From Bdellovibrio bacteriovorus (lineage in GTDB: Bacteria > Bdellovibrionota > Bdellovibrionia > Bdellovibrionales > Bdellovibrionaceae): DNA of 64,000 bases. This document shows positions 37,156 to 46,710 of this stretch, piece after piece. The translations under genes were made by a program, and so were the position numbers. Positions within the stretch are counted from its first letter, which is position 1, and every line of letters begins with the position of its first letter. Below the pieces are notes generated by a model, which was not told the origin of the DNA, ran no database searches, and worked only from the letters and a program-made list of their open reading frames with translations. The DNA is taken from assembly GCF_001592735.1 (NCBI RefSeq), contig NZ_LUKE01000001.1, forward strand, positions 1,997,184 to 2,061,183, written 5' to 3'.

Positions 37156-38382
37156 ATGGAATTAAAGACTGAAATCACCGCCGATGGTGTTTCTACTGCG
37201 CCTTTTAACTATGCTGACGACGACGTCGCTAAACCTGTCGAAAACAAACCCGTCAATTTCTATTCACTGACCTTAGATGATTTGAAAACTTACCTCAAAG
37301 GTAAAGGTAAAGAGCAATTCCGCGCTCAGCAAATTTTCAAATGGGTTTACGAACAGCGTATCACTGACGCTGAACAGATGACGAATCTTTCAAAAGATTT
37401 CCGTCAAGCTTTACCGCAAATTTTGACTTTCGAATTACCGCCTATTTTGACTCACTTAAAATCGGTCGATGGCACGCAAAAATTCCTTTTTGATATGGGC
37501 AACGGTCAGAGTGTAGAGTCCGTCGTGATTCCTTCTGAAGGCCGTCAGACGCTTTGTATTTCCTCTGAAATCGGATGTAATATCGCTTGTAAGTTCTGCT
37601 TTACGGGAAAACAAAAACTAAAACGCCGATTGCGCACTGAAGAAATCATCGGTCAATACATGCAAGTGGCCGATCGCATGCCGGAAGGTCAACGCATCAC
37701 CAATATCGTATTCATGGGTATGGGCGAGCCACTGGACAATCCAGAAGCAGTATTTAAAACCATCGACGTTCTTCATTGCCAATGGGGGATTAACCTTTCC
37801 CGCAAAAAAATTACGGTTTCAACTTCAGGTATCGTGCCTGAGATGTGGCGCATCGCTGAAGCCAAAGTGCGCTTAGCGGTAAGCCTCAATGCTCCCAGTG
37901 ATGAGATCCGCTCGCAAGTGATGCCTATTAATAAAAAATGGGACACAAAACAGTTGTTAGATGCGTGTAAAGACTATGCTCGTAAAACGGGCGAAAAAAT
38001 CACGTTTGAATATGTTTTGCTTAAAGGTGTGACGGATCAAATTGAACACGCGCGCCAGTTGGTGAAGCTGGTTCACGGTGTGCCTTGTAAGATCAATTTG
38101 ATTCCGTTCAATGAACATCCAAGTTCTGGGTACGAACGTCCTTCGGACCAAGCGGTTCAAGATTTCCACACAGAATTAAGCCGCCTGGGGGCACATGTGC
38201 TTTTACGTCGCTCTATGGGTCGCGATATTTTTGCGGCGTGTGGGCAATTGACAAGTCAGGTACCTAATAAGCCATTATCAATGGATATTTCAAATTCAGA
38301 AATCGGTGGTTTGCCAAAATTCAGACGTGAGCAAATCAAACAAATGCATGCGGCCGCAGCGGCTAAAGCACAGGAGCAATAA
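37156..38382 (+). CDS. rlmN: Dual-specificity 23S rRNA A2503/tRNA A37 C2-methyltransferase
   Basis: 408 residues from the ATG at 37156, with AAGGAG 9 nt upstream; a longer frame from 37132 lacks this. The radical SAM motif is SEIGCNIACKFCFTGKQ, preceded by the RlmN N-terminal domain (KGKEQFRAQQIFKWVYEQ). The resolving cysteine lies in SMGRDIFAACGQL near residue 360. RlmN methylates adenine at C2 using a methylated cysteine. The next gene begins directly at the stop codon. Confidence 0.95.
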   Translation: MELKTEITADGVSTAPFNYADDDVAKPVENKPVNFYSLTLDDLKTYLKGKGKEQFRAQQIFKWVYEQRITDAEQMTNLSKDFRQALPQILTFELPPILTHLKSVDGTQKFLFDMGNGQSVESVVIPSEGRQTLCISSEIGCNIACKFCFTGKQKLKRRLRTEEIIGQYMQVADRMPEGQRITNIVFMGMGEPLDNPEAVFKTIDVLHCQWGINLSRKKITVSTSGIVPEMWRIAEAKVRLAVSLNAPSDEIRSQVMPINKKWDTKQLLDACKDYARKTGEKITFEYVLLKGVTDQIEHARQLVKLVHGVPCKINLIPFNEHPSSGYERPSDQAVQDFHTELSRLGAHVLLRRSMGRDIFAACGQLTSQVPNKPLSMDISNSEIGGLPKFRREQIKQMHAAAAAKAQEQ

Positions 38383-39291
38383 ATGTCAGAAATCTTAGTT
38401 GTCGGCAGCGTCGCTTACGATTCAATCACAACCCCATCAGGAAAAGCCGAGCGCGCACTTGGTGGATCTGCGAATTACTTTTCGTTAGCGGCGTCTTTGT
38501 TTTCAAAAGTCCGCGTTGTTGGTGTTGTTGGTGAAGATTACGATCAACAAGACATTGATCTTTTAAAAAACCGTGGCGTTGACTTAGAAGGTCTTTCTAA
38601 AGCTCCAGGTAAGACTTTTCACTGGGAAGGCTCTTACGAAGGCGATTTGAACGAAGCAAAAACTTTGAAAACAGATTTGAACGTGTTTGAACACTTCAAT
38701 CCCCAATTGCCAGAGTCGTATAAGAACTCGTCATTCGTATTTTTGGCTAACATCGCTCCTGAATTGCAATTGCAAGTTCTTGAACAAGTCAAAGCGCCAA
38801 AGTTTGTGGGCATGGATTCTATGAACTTGTGGTTGACGATCAAAAAAGAAAAAGTCATCGAAGTTCTTAAAAAAGTGGACCTAGTTTTGATCAACGAAGG
38901 TGAAGCAAAAATGTTGACGGGTGCTGCGAATGCGATTGCGGCGGCTCCGTTGATCACGGATATGGGACCTCGCGCGGTGGTTATCAAACGTGGTGAATAC
39001 GGTTTTGCGATGTACTCGCGTGAACAAGGTTACTTCATCTTGCCGGCAATGCCGATTCGAACGGTGATTGATCCAACGGGCGCGGGTGATACTTTTGCTG
39101 GTGGTTTCTTTGGATATCTTGCGGCTCAAAAAGAAGTGCCGACAGTGGCGCACATGAAACAAGCTTGTATCATGGGTTCGATCATGGCCAGCCATACGAT
39201 CCAAGATTTCTCGGTTCGTGCTTTAGCTAAAGTGACTTTGAACGATTTAGAAGCGCGCTTAGCTGAATATCGTAAAGTTATTACGATTTAA
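38383..39291 (+). CDS. PfkB-family sugar kinase
   Basis: 302 residues with ribokinase-family motifs: ILVVGSVAYDSI, the glycine-rich RALGGSANYFSLAAS, and the C-terminal catalytic site DPTGAGDTFAGGFFGYL. The ATG follows the rlmN TAA without a gap, so the two are co-transcribed. The substrate is unknown; nucleoside or ribose-type sugars are usual. Its TAA overlaps the stop of the large convergent lipoprotein gene. Confidence 0.88.
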   Translation: MSEILVVGSVAYDSITTPSGKAERALGGSANYFSLAASLFSKVRVVGVVGEDYDQQDIDLLKNRGVDLEGLSKAPGKTFHWEGSYEGDLNEAKTLKTDLNVFEHFNPQLPESYKNSSFVFLANIAPELQLQVLEQVKAPKFVGMDSMNLWLTIKKEKVIEVLKKVDLVLINEGEAKMLTGAANAIAAAPLITDMGPRAVVIKRGEYGFAMYSREQGYFILPAMPIRTVIDPTGAGDTFAGGFFGYLAAQKEVPTVAHMKQACIMGSIMASHTIQDFSVRALAKVTLNDLEARLAEYRKVITI

Positions 39292-42200
39292 TACGCCCAT
39301 CCTTGAGAGCTGACTCGCATCATGCGATTGCGGGTCAGTGCATTGTAGTCGGTAAATGTTCCCCCGATAATGACATCTCCCGAACCATCCGAAACATTCG
39401 CGATAGAATGGACCACTCCCGTTTTCGCTGAATAAGCCACGCTGCCATCAGAATAGAAGGCCGCAAGACCTGCCGTCGTACTTTGCAAATTTAAATAACT
39501 GAAGTGACCACCAACCACAATCACTCCATCGGGCCGTTCTTTTAAAACATATCCATAGCCGAAATGGACGCTGTCTGAAACGGCGGTGATCGAATTGGCA
39601 TAAAAGCTGGTATCAATAGCGCCCGTGTTCTTTAAGCGAGCGATACCCATCGCAGGAAGTCCGCGATAGGAGGTCATGATCCCCGTGATATAGAGCGTGC
39701 CGGGAACCGCTTTGGAAATCTCGATGTCATAGACGGACATGGTCCCCTTGGTGGTTGTGACACCGCTGCCCACCACAAAACCCGAATCAACTGTCCCGTC
39801 AGGGTTTAGTCGAACGATGCCTGATCTTGACGTTCCGTTGTATGCGGTAAAGTTTCCGCCTACATAAATATCCCCACTGCCGTCATCTGGCTGAGCCATA
39901 GACCACACCGTATTATTAAATCCGGAACCATTGTTAAAGGTGGTATCAAATCCGCCCGTTTTTAAAAGCTTCACAATCCGTGCGTTGGCCACGCCATTAA
40001 TGGTGGTAAAAGAACCCCCTACGAATAGCGATGTTTCTGTTAATAAAATTCGCGTGACAGTGCTATTAGCACCAGTCGTGGCGAGAGGATTGATGAAAGT
40101 CGTGTCTAAAGTACCATCCGGATTTAAGCGAGCCAGGCGATTGACGTTCGCGGTCCCATTGTATGTGGTAAACGTTCCGCCAACATAAATTTTTCCAGTC
40201 GCGGCATCCGCTTTGATAGTATAGACGGTCCCGTTAAAGCCGGCGCCGGAAATAAAGCTAGAGTCCATTGATCCGTCTGCATTTACACGTACAATTCTAT
40301 TAACTGTGATATTTTGATAAGTGGTGAATTGACCGCCCACGTACAGGCGACCGCTATCGTCCGGCATGGGTTCAATGGTTTCGACATAATTATTAAATCC
40401 AGAAGCAACGTTTAAGGCGATATCTAAAGTTTCCGAACCGTCGACTCCATTGACGCGAGCAAGGTAAGGAGTTTCAGCCGCCTGGAATGTGGTGAACTGT
40501 CCGCCGATCCAGATTTTATGAAAAGGATTTAAAAGCGTGCTTCCTACTAAAAGGGCACGAACTACGCCGTTAACTCCTTGGACCGTACTTCCGCTGGATA
40601 CAGCAAAATCCGGATCGGTAGCCGTCATTGCGGTGCCAGAGGAAGGATAACTTAAAGTCACCACGCGGTTGGCGTAAGTTTGGCCACCGCAGGCGGTGAA
40701 GGAGCCTCCCGCTACGTAATTAGTTTTTCTTTTTGCTAAGGTATAAACAGTGCTATTACAGCCTGATGTATATTGTAAACTGCCGTTCGTAGAGTTTACC
40801 ACGACATAGTATGCTCGCGATGCTACGGCTTGGTAAGTGGTGAAAGTGCCGCCAACGTGCACGCTTGCTCCATCAATTAATAGGTCATAAATGATCGGAG
40901 TCCCACCCGTAAACCCCGTGCCGTAAATATTTGCTACGGTGCCATTGGACTGAAGGCGGACGATGTTTCCTAAAGATGCGGTTCCGTTATAGGCCGTAAA
41001 TTGCCCCCCTACATGCAGGTATCCCGATCCGTCATAAGATAATGCGTAAACACCTCCGTTAAAGCCGGTCCCGATGGTAAAATCAGTGGTGTTCAGGGTA
41101 CCGTCAGCACGAATGCGCGCAATACGGTTTGTGGTGACGCCGTTATAAGTTGTGAAAGTTCCGCCCACTATGATGTCAGTAGAAGAAGGGACCTGAATAA
41201 TTTCCCATACGTCACCATTGAGTCCCGTGCCCATCGCAAAATCGGTGTCTATAGTTCCGTCTGAGTTCAGCCGCACTAAGCGATTGGCCGTGTTGCCATC
41301 GTAAGTTGTAAAAGCCCCACCGACGTAAACTTTTCCTCCGGTGATCGGCAAAATGCTGTAAACGGAAGCGGAGAAGCCCGCCCCTGTAGAAAAAGAAGTA
41401 CGGACGCTTCCGTCTTGCTGCATTTTTATCATTCGGTTAATGCCCACGTCGCCATAAAGCGTGAACGCCCCACCAATAAAAACATCATCTGTGCCGTCTT
41501 CAGCCGAAGCTAAAGCGTAAACATGAGAATTTAATCCCACACCACTTGTTTGCAGAGCTGGTGAATAGTTGAAATTACGGACCACCGAACTTGCGTTCCC
41601 CGCAAAAGTTCTTGAGACGGTCACCTGCCGTGCGCCGTTGTTACCTGTTAAACTTGCAATTAAAGAATATCGTCCTTCGACACAAGTTGGATTCGTGGGG
41701 CCACTCACTCCGGTTCCATAGACCACGGACATGATCGATCCATTTTCACAAGCGCCTTCTATTTCTCTTTGCGAAGCTAAGGCGTATTCACCTTCGGCGG
41801 GGGATGAAAGTGTAAGTGAAGGACTTGAAGTGTCTACCGTCCATCCATCACCGTAGGCAATCAAGCTTGAATTTCCTAAGTTATCGATCGCGCGAACGCT
41901 AGCAAAATAGGTCACGCCATCAATCAGCATCCCTCCAGAGGTGACTCCGGAAACGTTTGCTAAACCTGTAAGTCCCGTTTTTGAAAAACTATAAACCGAA
42001 CCCGCCGACAACCATCCGTCGGTATTACCCGGAATAAGATTGGAAAGCTCTTTTCCTCCCGAAGTGATTCCGAAGGCTACCTGGAACTCTTTGAAACCAC
42101 TGCCGCCGTCGGGTCCGCCGCCACTCCATAAAATCGTGGGCGTGATGGTATTACTGCCAAATAGGGCGCCATCGTCGACAGTTAAGGGACTTACCGGTCC

Positions 42201-44687
42201 TAAATTATCGTGAAGGAATGTGGTGAAATAGGAACACACCGAAGACTTCGTAGCGCCCGAATTAAAGGCTTTAATGTAAATCCCCGTGGAAGTATTGGCC
42301 GTAAGATTTACCGTTATACCAGTGCTTAGAAAGTTTGCGCGAGTTTCCGACCCCAACACGGAAGTACAGGACGAGTCACTGTAAAGAGTCACATTCGCCA
42401 CAACACTGTCGGCCGATCCTCGAATCGAAGGTGTTGTCGAAACCTTGCTTGGAGAAGAGGGGATGGCGGCGTTAAATACTGGCACGGGTATTTGAACATC
42501 GAGATGAAACGGTGCGGAGCCTGGAACTACAGTTTCATTCCCTGCTGCATCGGTGACTTTCATATTTACGTAATAATCGGCACCGTCCACCAGCGAAAGT
42601 CCGGTCACCGTGAAAGGCGTGGTGGTTACAACCGTCCAGTCGGCGACATCGTTGAGGGTTGCACCCGATGTTCCGGATCCGACGGCGTAAAGATATGTGA
42701 TCGCGGAAGTATCTGCCGCATTTCGACTGTAAGTGACGGAGGGTGAAGAGATTGTAGAAGTCGATAGAGTGGCATAACTCAGACCGGGTGTTCCCCAGGC
42801 CGGTAATACCGTATCCAGTCGTACAGGGTTTGAGTCTACCCGAGAGCTGATGTTTCCCGCGGCGTCGCGCACCCAAAGGCTTAAGGTTTTGACTGTTTGG
42901 GCCGCAGTGACAGAGTAAGCGGAAGGTAAAGGGAATGCCTGCCAGCTGCATGAATTAGAATCTATATTGTTTTCTAAAAGGCACCAATGAGTGGCGCTTC
43001 CAGCCACAGAGCCGATATTAAGATTGTAAGTCGTGCTATTCGTCGGGTTGGTATTTGTGATTACCAGTGTGGCTAGTGTTGGTGGTTGGTTGTCGTGAGT
43101 GAATGAAAATGCAGATCCTGAACAAGAAGAAGCATTCCCGGCGTTATCAAAAGCCTTAGCATAAATTTGCGTTGTAGTATTTGCAGTCACGGAAGTCGGA
43201 ATGCCAGCCCCCATGAAATCAGTTCGAGAGCCCGCGGAAATTTGCACAGTACAGGAACTGTCTGAATAGAGCTTTATGGTGTGGGTGTCCGCCGTCGCTG
43301 ATCCGATCACTGAAGGAACAGAGGTGATTCTGGACGGGCTTGTGGGATTAGTAGAAGTAATTGTCGGGGCACTTGCCGGCCCAGTTGCATCCACGAGCCA
43401 AGAAGCACTGGCGGTAGAAGAAATATTACCAGCCAAGTCTATTACTCTCATATTTAAGTAATAAGTTGATCCGTCTACCAAAGTGAGACCGGTAACATTT
43501 GCGACCGTCGGTGTTGAGGTCAGGGTCCAACTTTTAAGATTACTTGCCGAAGCCCCACTCGTTCCGCTTCCAAAAGCATATTCATATCGAGCAATACCGC
43601 TGGCATCCATCGCATTTTGTAAATAACTAAAAGATGGAGAGGAATTGAGAGAGTTGCTAAGACCTGCCATCGTCATGGAGCCTGACCATGAGGGGGCAAC
43701 GTTATCGTGTTTATAGGTCGTCAAGAACGTGCATGGGGTGCTCGCCGAAAAACTATCAAGACCTTGGCCATAAATAGTTGTCGTCGTATTGGTATTCACC
43801 GAGGCGACTATGCCCGTACCGGTGAAATCGCTTTTGGAGCCGTTCCCAATTAACGTCGTGCAAGCAGAATTAGCGTAAAGATTGACACTGGCGATGTCTG
43901 ACGAAGTCCATCCTACGATATTAGGTGTATCATTGTTCGCAGGTGATGTGGGACTAATGGAGACAAACCCCACACTTAAGGTGGCTCCGCCAGATATAGA
44001 GTGAACGTAGGAAGTTAAAAGATCGCAATTTGAGCTATTGCCTGCTTTGTCTTGAGCTTTGGAATATATAGTAGTGGAAGAGTTTGCGCTTACGACAATC
44101 ACCACTCCGCTGGAGGAGAATTGCTCTTTAGTTCCGTAGCCCAAGGGGTTTGCGCAAAGTGCATCAGAAAATAATTGTACGACATTCACATCGGGATCCA
44201 CAGCGCCGCGAACCAATGCAGTTAACGAGTTAGAAGGAGATGTTGGGTTTGTTAGTCCGCCTGTGGGGGGCGCTGGAAGGGTCGTATCGATGACGACTTG
44301 GTTTGAAATCACAATAGAGCTTTTCAGACCGCTTTCATTTTTCACCCAAGCTGAATAGCGCAGAGGCCCATCTGTTAAGCCATGAGTCACGGTCGCAGGC
44401 AATGGCCAATCCATCCAAGAGCAGTCTGAGTCATCCGTCGAATTTAGCTTTAAGCAATATTGGGTGGGGGATCCGAGCGCGCCAGCTACATGTAAATTTA
44501 AAGTAGCTTGATTTGTGACGGTCTCTCCAAGAATGGAGAGACCTGCAAGTCCTATAACGGCCGGACCTGATGATTCTTGAGAGGGCAAGGATGTAGGATC
44601 GGTGACGGAGAACATACCTTGACCGCAACCCAATAGGATTGAAGAAACTAGCATTAGAGCTATACCGGTTTGTACCATCACGTTCAT
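39288..44687 (-). CDS. Giant lipoprotein with Ig-like repeats and 14 delta-60 propeller blades
   Basis: 1,799 residues. The signal peptide ends in a lipobox (SSILLGCGQG), so it is lipid-anchored. Residues of about 40-1020 are repeated Ig-like modules of 90-200 residues (SPSRITSVPSVIGSA, IKLYSDSSCTVQISAGSRTDF, TTQIYAKAFDNAGN). The C-terminal 750 residues contain 14 copies of IYVGGxFTTYNGxxxNRIVRLN-DGT, the delta-60 repeat of a beta-propeller. Fourteen would make two seven-bladed propellers. Likely a surface or adhesion protein. A sigma-28-like promoter and a hairpin overlapping the ribosome-binding site precede it. Confidence 0.8.
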   Translation of the reverse strand: MNVMVQTGIALMLVSSILLGCGQGMFSVTDPTSLPSQESSGPAVIGLAGLSILGETVTNQATLNLHVAGALGSPTQYCLKLNSTDDSDCSWMDWPLPATVTHGLTDGPLRYSAWVKNESGLKSSIVISNQVVIDTTLPAPPTGGLTNPTSPSNSLTALVRGAVDPDVNVVQLFSDALCANPLGYGTKEQFSSSGVVIVVSANSSTTIYSKAQDKAGNSSNCDLLTSYVHSISGGATLSVGFVSISPTSPANNDTPNIVGWTSSDIASVNLYANSACTTLIGNGSKSDFTGTGIVASVNTNTTTTIYGQGLDSFSASTPCTFLTTYKHDNVAPSWSGSMTMAGLSNSLNSSPSFSYLQNAMDASGIARYEYAFGSGTSGASASNLKSWTLTSTPTVANVTGLTLVDGSTYYLNMRVIDLAGNISSTASASWLVDATGPASAPTITSTNPTSPSRITSVPSVIGSATADTHTIKLYSDSSCTVQISAGSRTDFMGAGIPTSVTANTTTQIYAKAFDNAGNASSCSGSAFSFTHDNQPPTLATLVITNTNPTNSTTYNLNIGSVAGSATHWCLLENNIDSNSCSWQAFPLPSAYSVTAAQTVKTLSLWVRDAAGNISSRVDSNPVRLDTVLPAWGTPGLSYATLSTSTISSPSVTYSRNAADTSAITYLYAVGSGTSGATLNDVADWTVVTTTPFTVTGLSLVDGADYYVNMKVTDAAGNETVVPGSAPFHLDVQIPVPVFNAAIPSSPSKVSTTPSIRGSADSVVANVTLYSDSSCTSVLGSETRANFLSTGITVNLTANTSTGIYIKAFNSGATKSSVCSYFTTFLHDNLGPVSPLTVDDGALFGSNTITPTILWSGGGPDGGSGFKEFQVAFGITSGGKELSNLIPGNTDGWLSAGSVYSFSKTGLTGLANVSGVTSGGMLIDGVTYFASVRAIDNLGNSSLIAYGDGWTVDTSSPSLTLSSPAEGEYALASQREIEGACENGSIMSVVYGTGVSGPTNPTCVEGRYSLIASLTGNNGARQVTVSRTFAGNASSVVRNFNYSPALQTSGVGLNSHVYALASAEDGTDDVFIGGAFTLYGDVGINRMIKMQQDGSVRTSFSTGAGFSASVYSILPITGGKVYVGGAFTTYDGNTANRLVRLNSDGTIDTDFAMGTGLNGDVWEIIQVPSSTDIIVGGTFTTYNGVTTNRIARIRADGTLNTTDFTIGTGFNGGVYALSYDGSGYLHVGGQFTAYNGTASLGNIVRLQSNGTVANIYGTGFTGGTPIIYDLLIDGASVHVGGTFTTYQAVASRAYYVVVNSTNGSLQYTSGCNSTVYTLAKRKTNYVAGGSFTACGGQTYANRVVTLSYPSSGTAMTATDPDFAVSSGSTVQGVNGVVRALLVGSTLLNPFHKIWIGGQFTTFQAAETPYLARVNGVDGSETLDIALNVASGFNNYVETIEPMPDDSGRLYVGGQFTTYQNITVNRIVRVNADGSMDSSFISGAGFNGTVYTIKADAATGKIYVGGTFTTYNGTANVNRLARLNPDGTLDTTFINPLATTGANSTVTRILLTETSLFVGGSFTTINGVANARIVKLLKTGGFDTTFNNGSGFNNTVWSMAQPDDGSGDIYVGGNFTAYNGTSRSGIVRLNPDGTVDSGFVVGSGVTTTKGTMSVYDIEISKAVPGTLYITGIMTSYRGLPAMGIARLKNTGAIDTSFYANSITAVSDSVHFGYGYVLKERPDGVIVVGGHFSYLNLQSTTAGLAAFYSDGSVAYSAKTGVVHSIANVSDGSGDVIIGGTFTDYNALTRNRMMRVSSQGWAY

Positions 44688-44690
44688 GAA

Positions 44691-44716
44691 AAACTCCGAT
44701 ATATTTATCGGAGTTT
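44691..44716 (-). promoter_or_regulatory. 11-bp hairpin overlapping the ribosome-binding site of the giant lipoprotein gene
   Basis: On the minus strand AAACTCCGATA and TATCGGAGTTT form a perfect 11-bp stem with loop AATA, ending 3 nt before the ATG at 44687. The ribosome-binding site GGAG lies in the 3' arm. The arm is followed by TTTTTC, so the same element could be an intrinsic terminator for the upstream gene. See also the overlapping promoter. Confidence 0.7.
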
Positions 44717-44732
44717 AGGGTGCGCCACTTTA
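44705..44732 (-). promoter_or_regulatory. Sigma-28 (FliA)-like promoter of the giant lipoprotein gene
   Basis: Minus-strand TAAAGT (TAAA at 44729-44732), then 16 bp, then TCCGATAA (44705-44712), close to the FliA consensus TAAA-N15-GCCGATAA. The -10 lies inside the 5' arm of the hairpin at 44691-44716, so transcripts started here would lack that arm. Confidence 0.5.
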
Positions 44733-44805
44733 TAAAAACGCCTAATTTTGTCAGGAATTTGTTTTAAAAAGAGAACAATTAGGACCTTCGAATTGTTGGT
44801 AGCCC

Positions 44806-45438
44806 TTAGAAAGTCCCGTGCAAGCCAATCTCTAATCCCGACAATAACACTTCTTCGTTGGAATTGGTCTGCTTCATGTAAGTGTACCCCGCATCAAGAC
44901 CCACGTTTTTCGTCATTTGTAAGCCCGCGCTGGCTTGCACGCCAATGTTTGGGTTGTAGTCATCACGCATACGGGCCGGGATCACGAATTTGCTTAAGTT
45001 GAGGCCGGCTTTCACGTTCAGGTTTTTTTCAAAACCATAACCGATGTTTGCATCCGTGCGAATCACGCCGTATTTTTCGCCGGCTTCAAAAATTTCAATA
45101 TAGGTGCCGTTTGCCGTCCAGCCGATTTCTTTGTAAGGAAGATTGGCATAGCCGAACGAAAATCCAAAGGTGTTATCCAAAGTTCTTTCATTTTGGTTTC
45201 TATCTTGGTCCTTAACTTTCATGGTTAGGACGGGTTTAAAAACAGAAATGCGCACACCCTTTGGGGCAACGTCATAAGCCGAAGGACCCGGCATTTTGAT
45301 CGAAGATGTCGTCGTGCTAGAAGATTCCGTCACAGTCGGAGTCGAAGCAGCAGAGCGAGCCTTGATTTTAGAGCTAGGAGCAGCAAAAGCCGAGAAAGAC
45401 GCAATACTAAGAGACAAAACGATCCATTTCGAGTTCAT
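44806..45438 (-). CDS. Outer-membrane beta-barrel protein
   Basis: 210 residues with a signal peptide (MNSKWIVLSLSIASFSAFA). After a Ser/Thr-rich linker it shows alternating strands typical of small eight-stranded barrels: FSFGYANLPYKEIGW, NIGYGFEKNLNVKAGLNL, ASAGLQMTKNVGLDAGYTYM, and the final LSGLEIGLHGTF with C-terminal Phe, which is the usual BAM recognition signal. The function is unknown. No sigma-28 motif was seen upstream. Confidence 0.75.
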   Translation of the reverse strand: MNSKWIVLSLSIASFSAFAAPSSKIKARSAASTPTVTESSSTTTSSIKMPGPSAYDVAPKGVRISVFKPVLTMKVKDQDRNQNERTLDNTFGFSFGYANLPYKEIGWTANGTYIEIFEAGEKYGVIRTDANIGYGFEKNLNVKAGLNLSKFVIPARMRDDYNPNIGVQASAGLQMTKNVGLDAGYTYMKQTNSNEEVLLSGLEIGLHGTF

Positions 45439-45532
45439 GAGAATTCCTTCAGTAATGTTTAGAACGATGTACTAAACGACTTCACGGAACTCAAGTGGCA
45501 ACAGTTTTTTGCGTTGCGCCACCCTGAATTGG

Positions 45533-46525
45533 TTAATTCAGGGATTCGGCCGTAGCTTTTATTTCTTTAAATCTAAAAGAAGCTTTAACCAGCAATCGCG
45601 GTTCTAACGTCATAAATTTCGTAAGATAAAGACCCATCGGATTTAAGAAAAGGCTTCCGGTAGTTTTTTTGGGAATCTCGGGGCACGCGTCGGACAGGCA
45701 TTTTTTTTCGCAAGAAAAATCCTGCACGCATTCCGCGGCTGCGATTAACTCCTGGAAATTTTCATAAATCGTATTTTGGGTGGCTCCTTGATTATAAAAA
45801 AGAAATCCAATTTGATCCCAGATTGTTAAGGACAGGCCGCCTTTTTTTTCCTCTAAACCCAAATCACTCAGCTTAAAATTTTTAGATAGTGCCAGCTGTG
45901 ACTCAAGTTCCCCGACAAGCGCATTTTTGGTGGCGATCAGTCGCGCATCAGCGATTTCTGCCAACAGTTTTTTAATTGTCTGATAGCGATGCGCGGAAGT
46001 TGATGACTGCAGCTTGTACCTCTCTGGGGTTTCATCCAGATATTTAGCAATAGAATTAACAATCGCCAGTTCGACACTGAACTGGATAAATGCGATTTTT
46101 TGGTTCAGCAGATTTTGAGATAATTTTAATGAGGCTTCCATGTACGCCAGTTGTTCATCAACGCTCAAGCCGGAAAAAGAATTCAGGGTTTCGCGATTAA
46201 GGGCAAAACGATGGCTAAAAAAAGAAGTGATCGCCAGTAGAGGTCGAATTGTGGGGTAGTCATTATTAGCGATGATGAGTTTACGATATTTTTCTAATGT
46301 CGCAAGGGGCACGGGAGTTTGCATCTGATCAAAATCTTGGACGAAACGGAAAAACTCATTGGGCCAATCCGGTTTTTGGCGAATCCAGTCTCCATCGTCA
46401 GCCGAGATGGCTGTGATTTCCTTAAGGGGTTCTGACTCTATCTGATTCAGTCCTACCCACGCGATAAGAATTACGGCCAAAAGAAGAAACGCTTTAATTA
46501 GTATCTGCATTACTTTGTGCGCCAT
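45533..46525 (-). CDS. Membrane-anchored helical protein of unknown function
   Basis: 330 residues with an N-terminal membrane anchor (ILIKAFLLLAVILIAWVGLN) and a mainly helical periplasmic domain. A cysteine cluster (AECVQDFSCEKKCLSDACPE, about residues 270-290) suggests two disulfides. The ATG is preceded by AGGAG. I do not recognise the family. It is transcribed away from the coiled-coil gene at 46703. Confidence 0.6.
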   Translation of the reverse strand: MAHKVMQILIKAFLLLAVILIAWVGLNQIESEPLKEITAISADDGDWIRQKPDWPNEFFRFVQDFDQMQTPVPLATLEKYRKLIIANNDYPTIRPLLAITSFFSHRFALNRETLNSFSGLSVDEQLAYMEASLKLSQNLLNQKIAFIQFSVELAIVNSIAKYLDETPERYKLQSSTSAHRYQTIKKLLAEIADARLIATKNALVGELESQLALSKNFKLSDLGLEEKKGGLSLTIWDQIGFLFYNQGATQNTIYENFQELIAAAECVQDFSCEKKCLSDACPEIPKKTTGSLFLNPMGLYLTKFMTLEPRLLVKASFRFKEIKATAESLN

Positions 46526-46680
46526 CGTGATCTCCTAGACCTTTCGCTTAGTTTTCAAATATCAATAAATCGGGATTGAAGCTAGCGAGTTCGTAGGAAC
46601 GCGTATCAAATTGAGATGGCCTGGACCTAGATCCTGATCTGCCGTTCAGGACGCAATACCCTTAAAGAGGTCGAGGGAAA

Positions 46681-46710
46681 ATGCCGATATTTCCGAATAG
46701 ATATGAGTAA
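46681..46710 (+). CDS. Nine-residue upstream ORF overlapping the start of the coiled-coil gene
   Basis: MPIFPNRYE, with purine-rich GAGG sequences just upstream. Its TAA (46708-46710) overlaps the first codons of the next gene, which lacks a ribosome-binding site of its own. Translational coupling is plausible. Confidence 0.35.
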   Translation: MPIFPNRYE

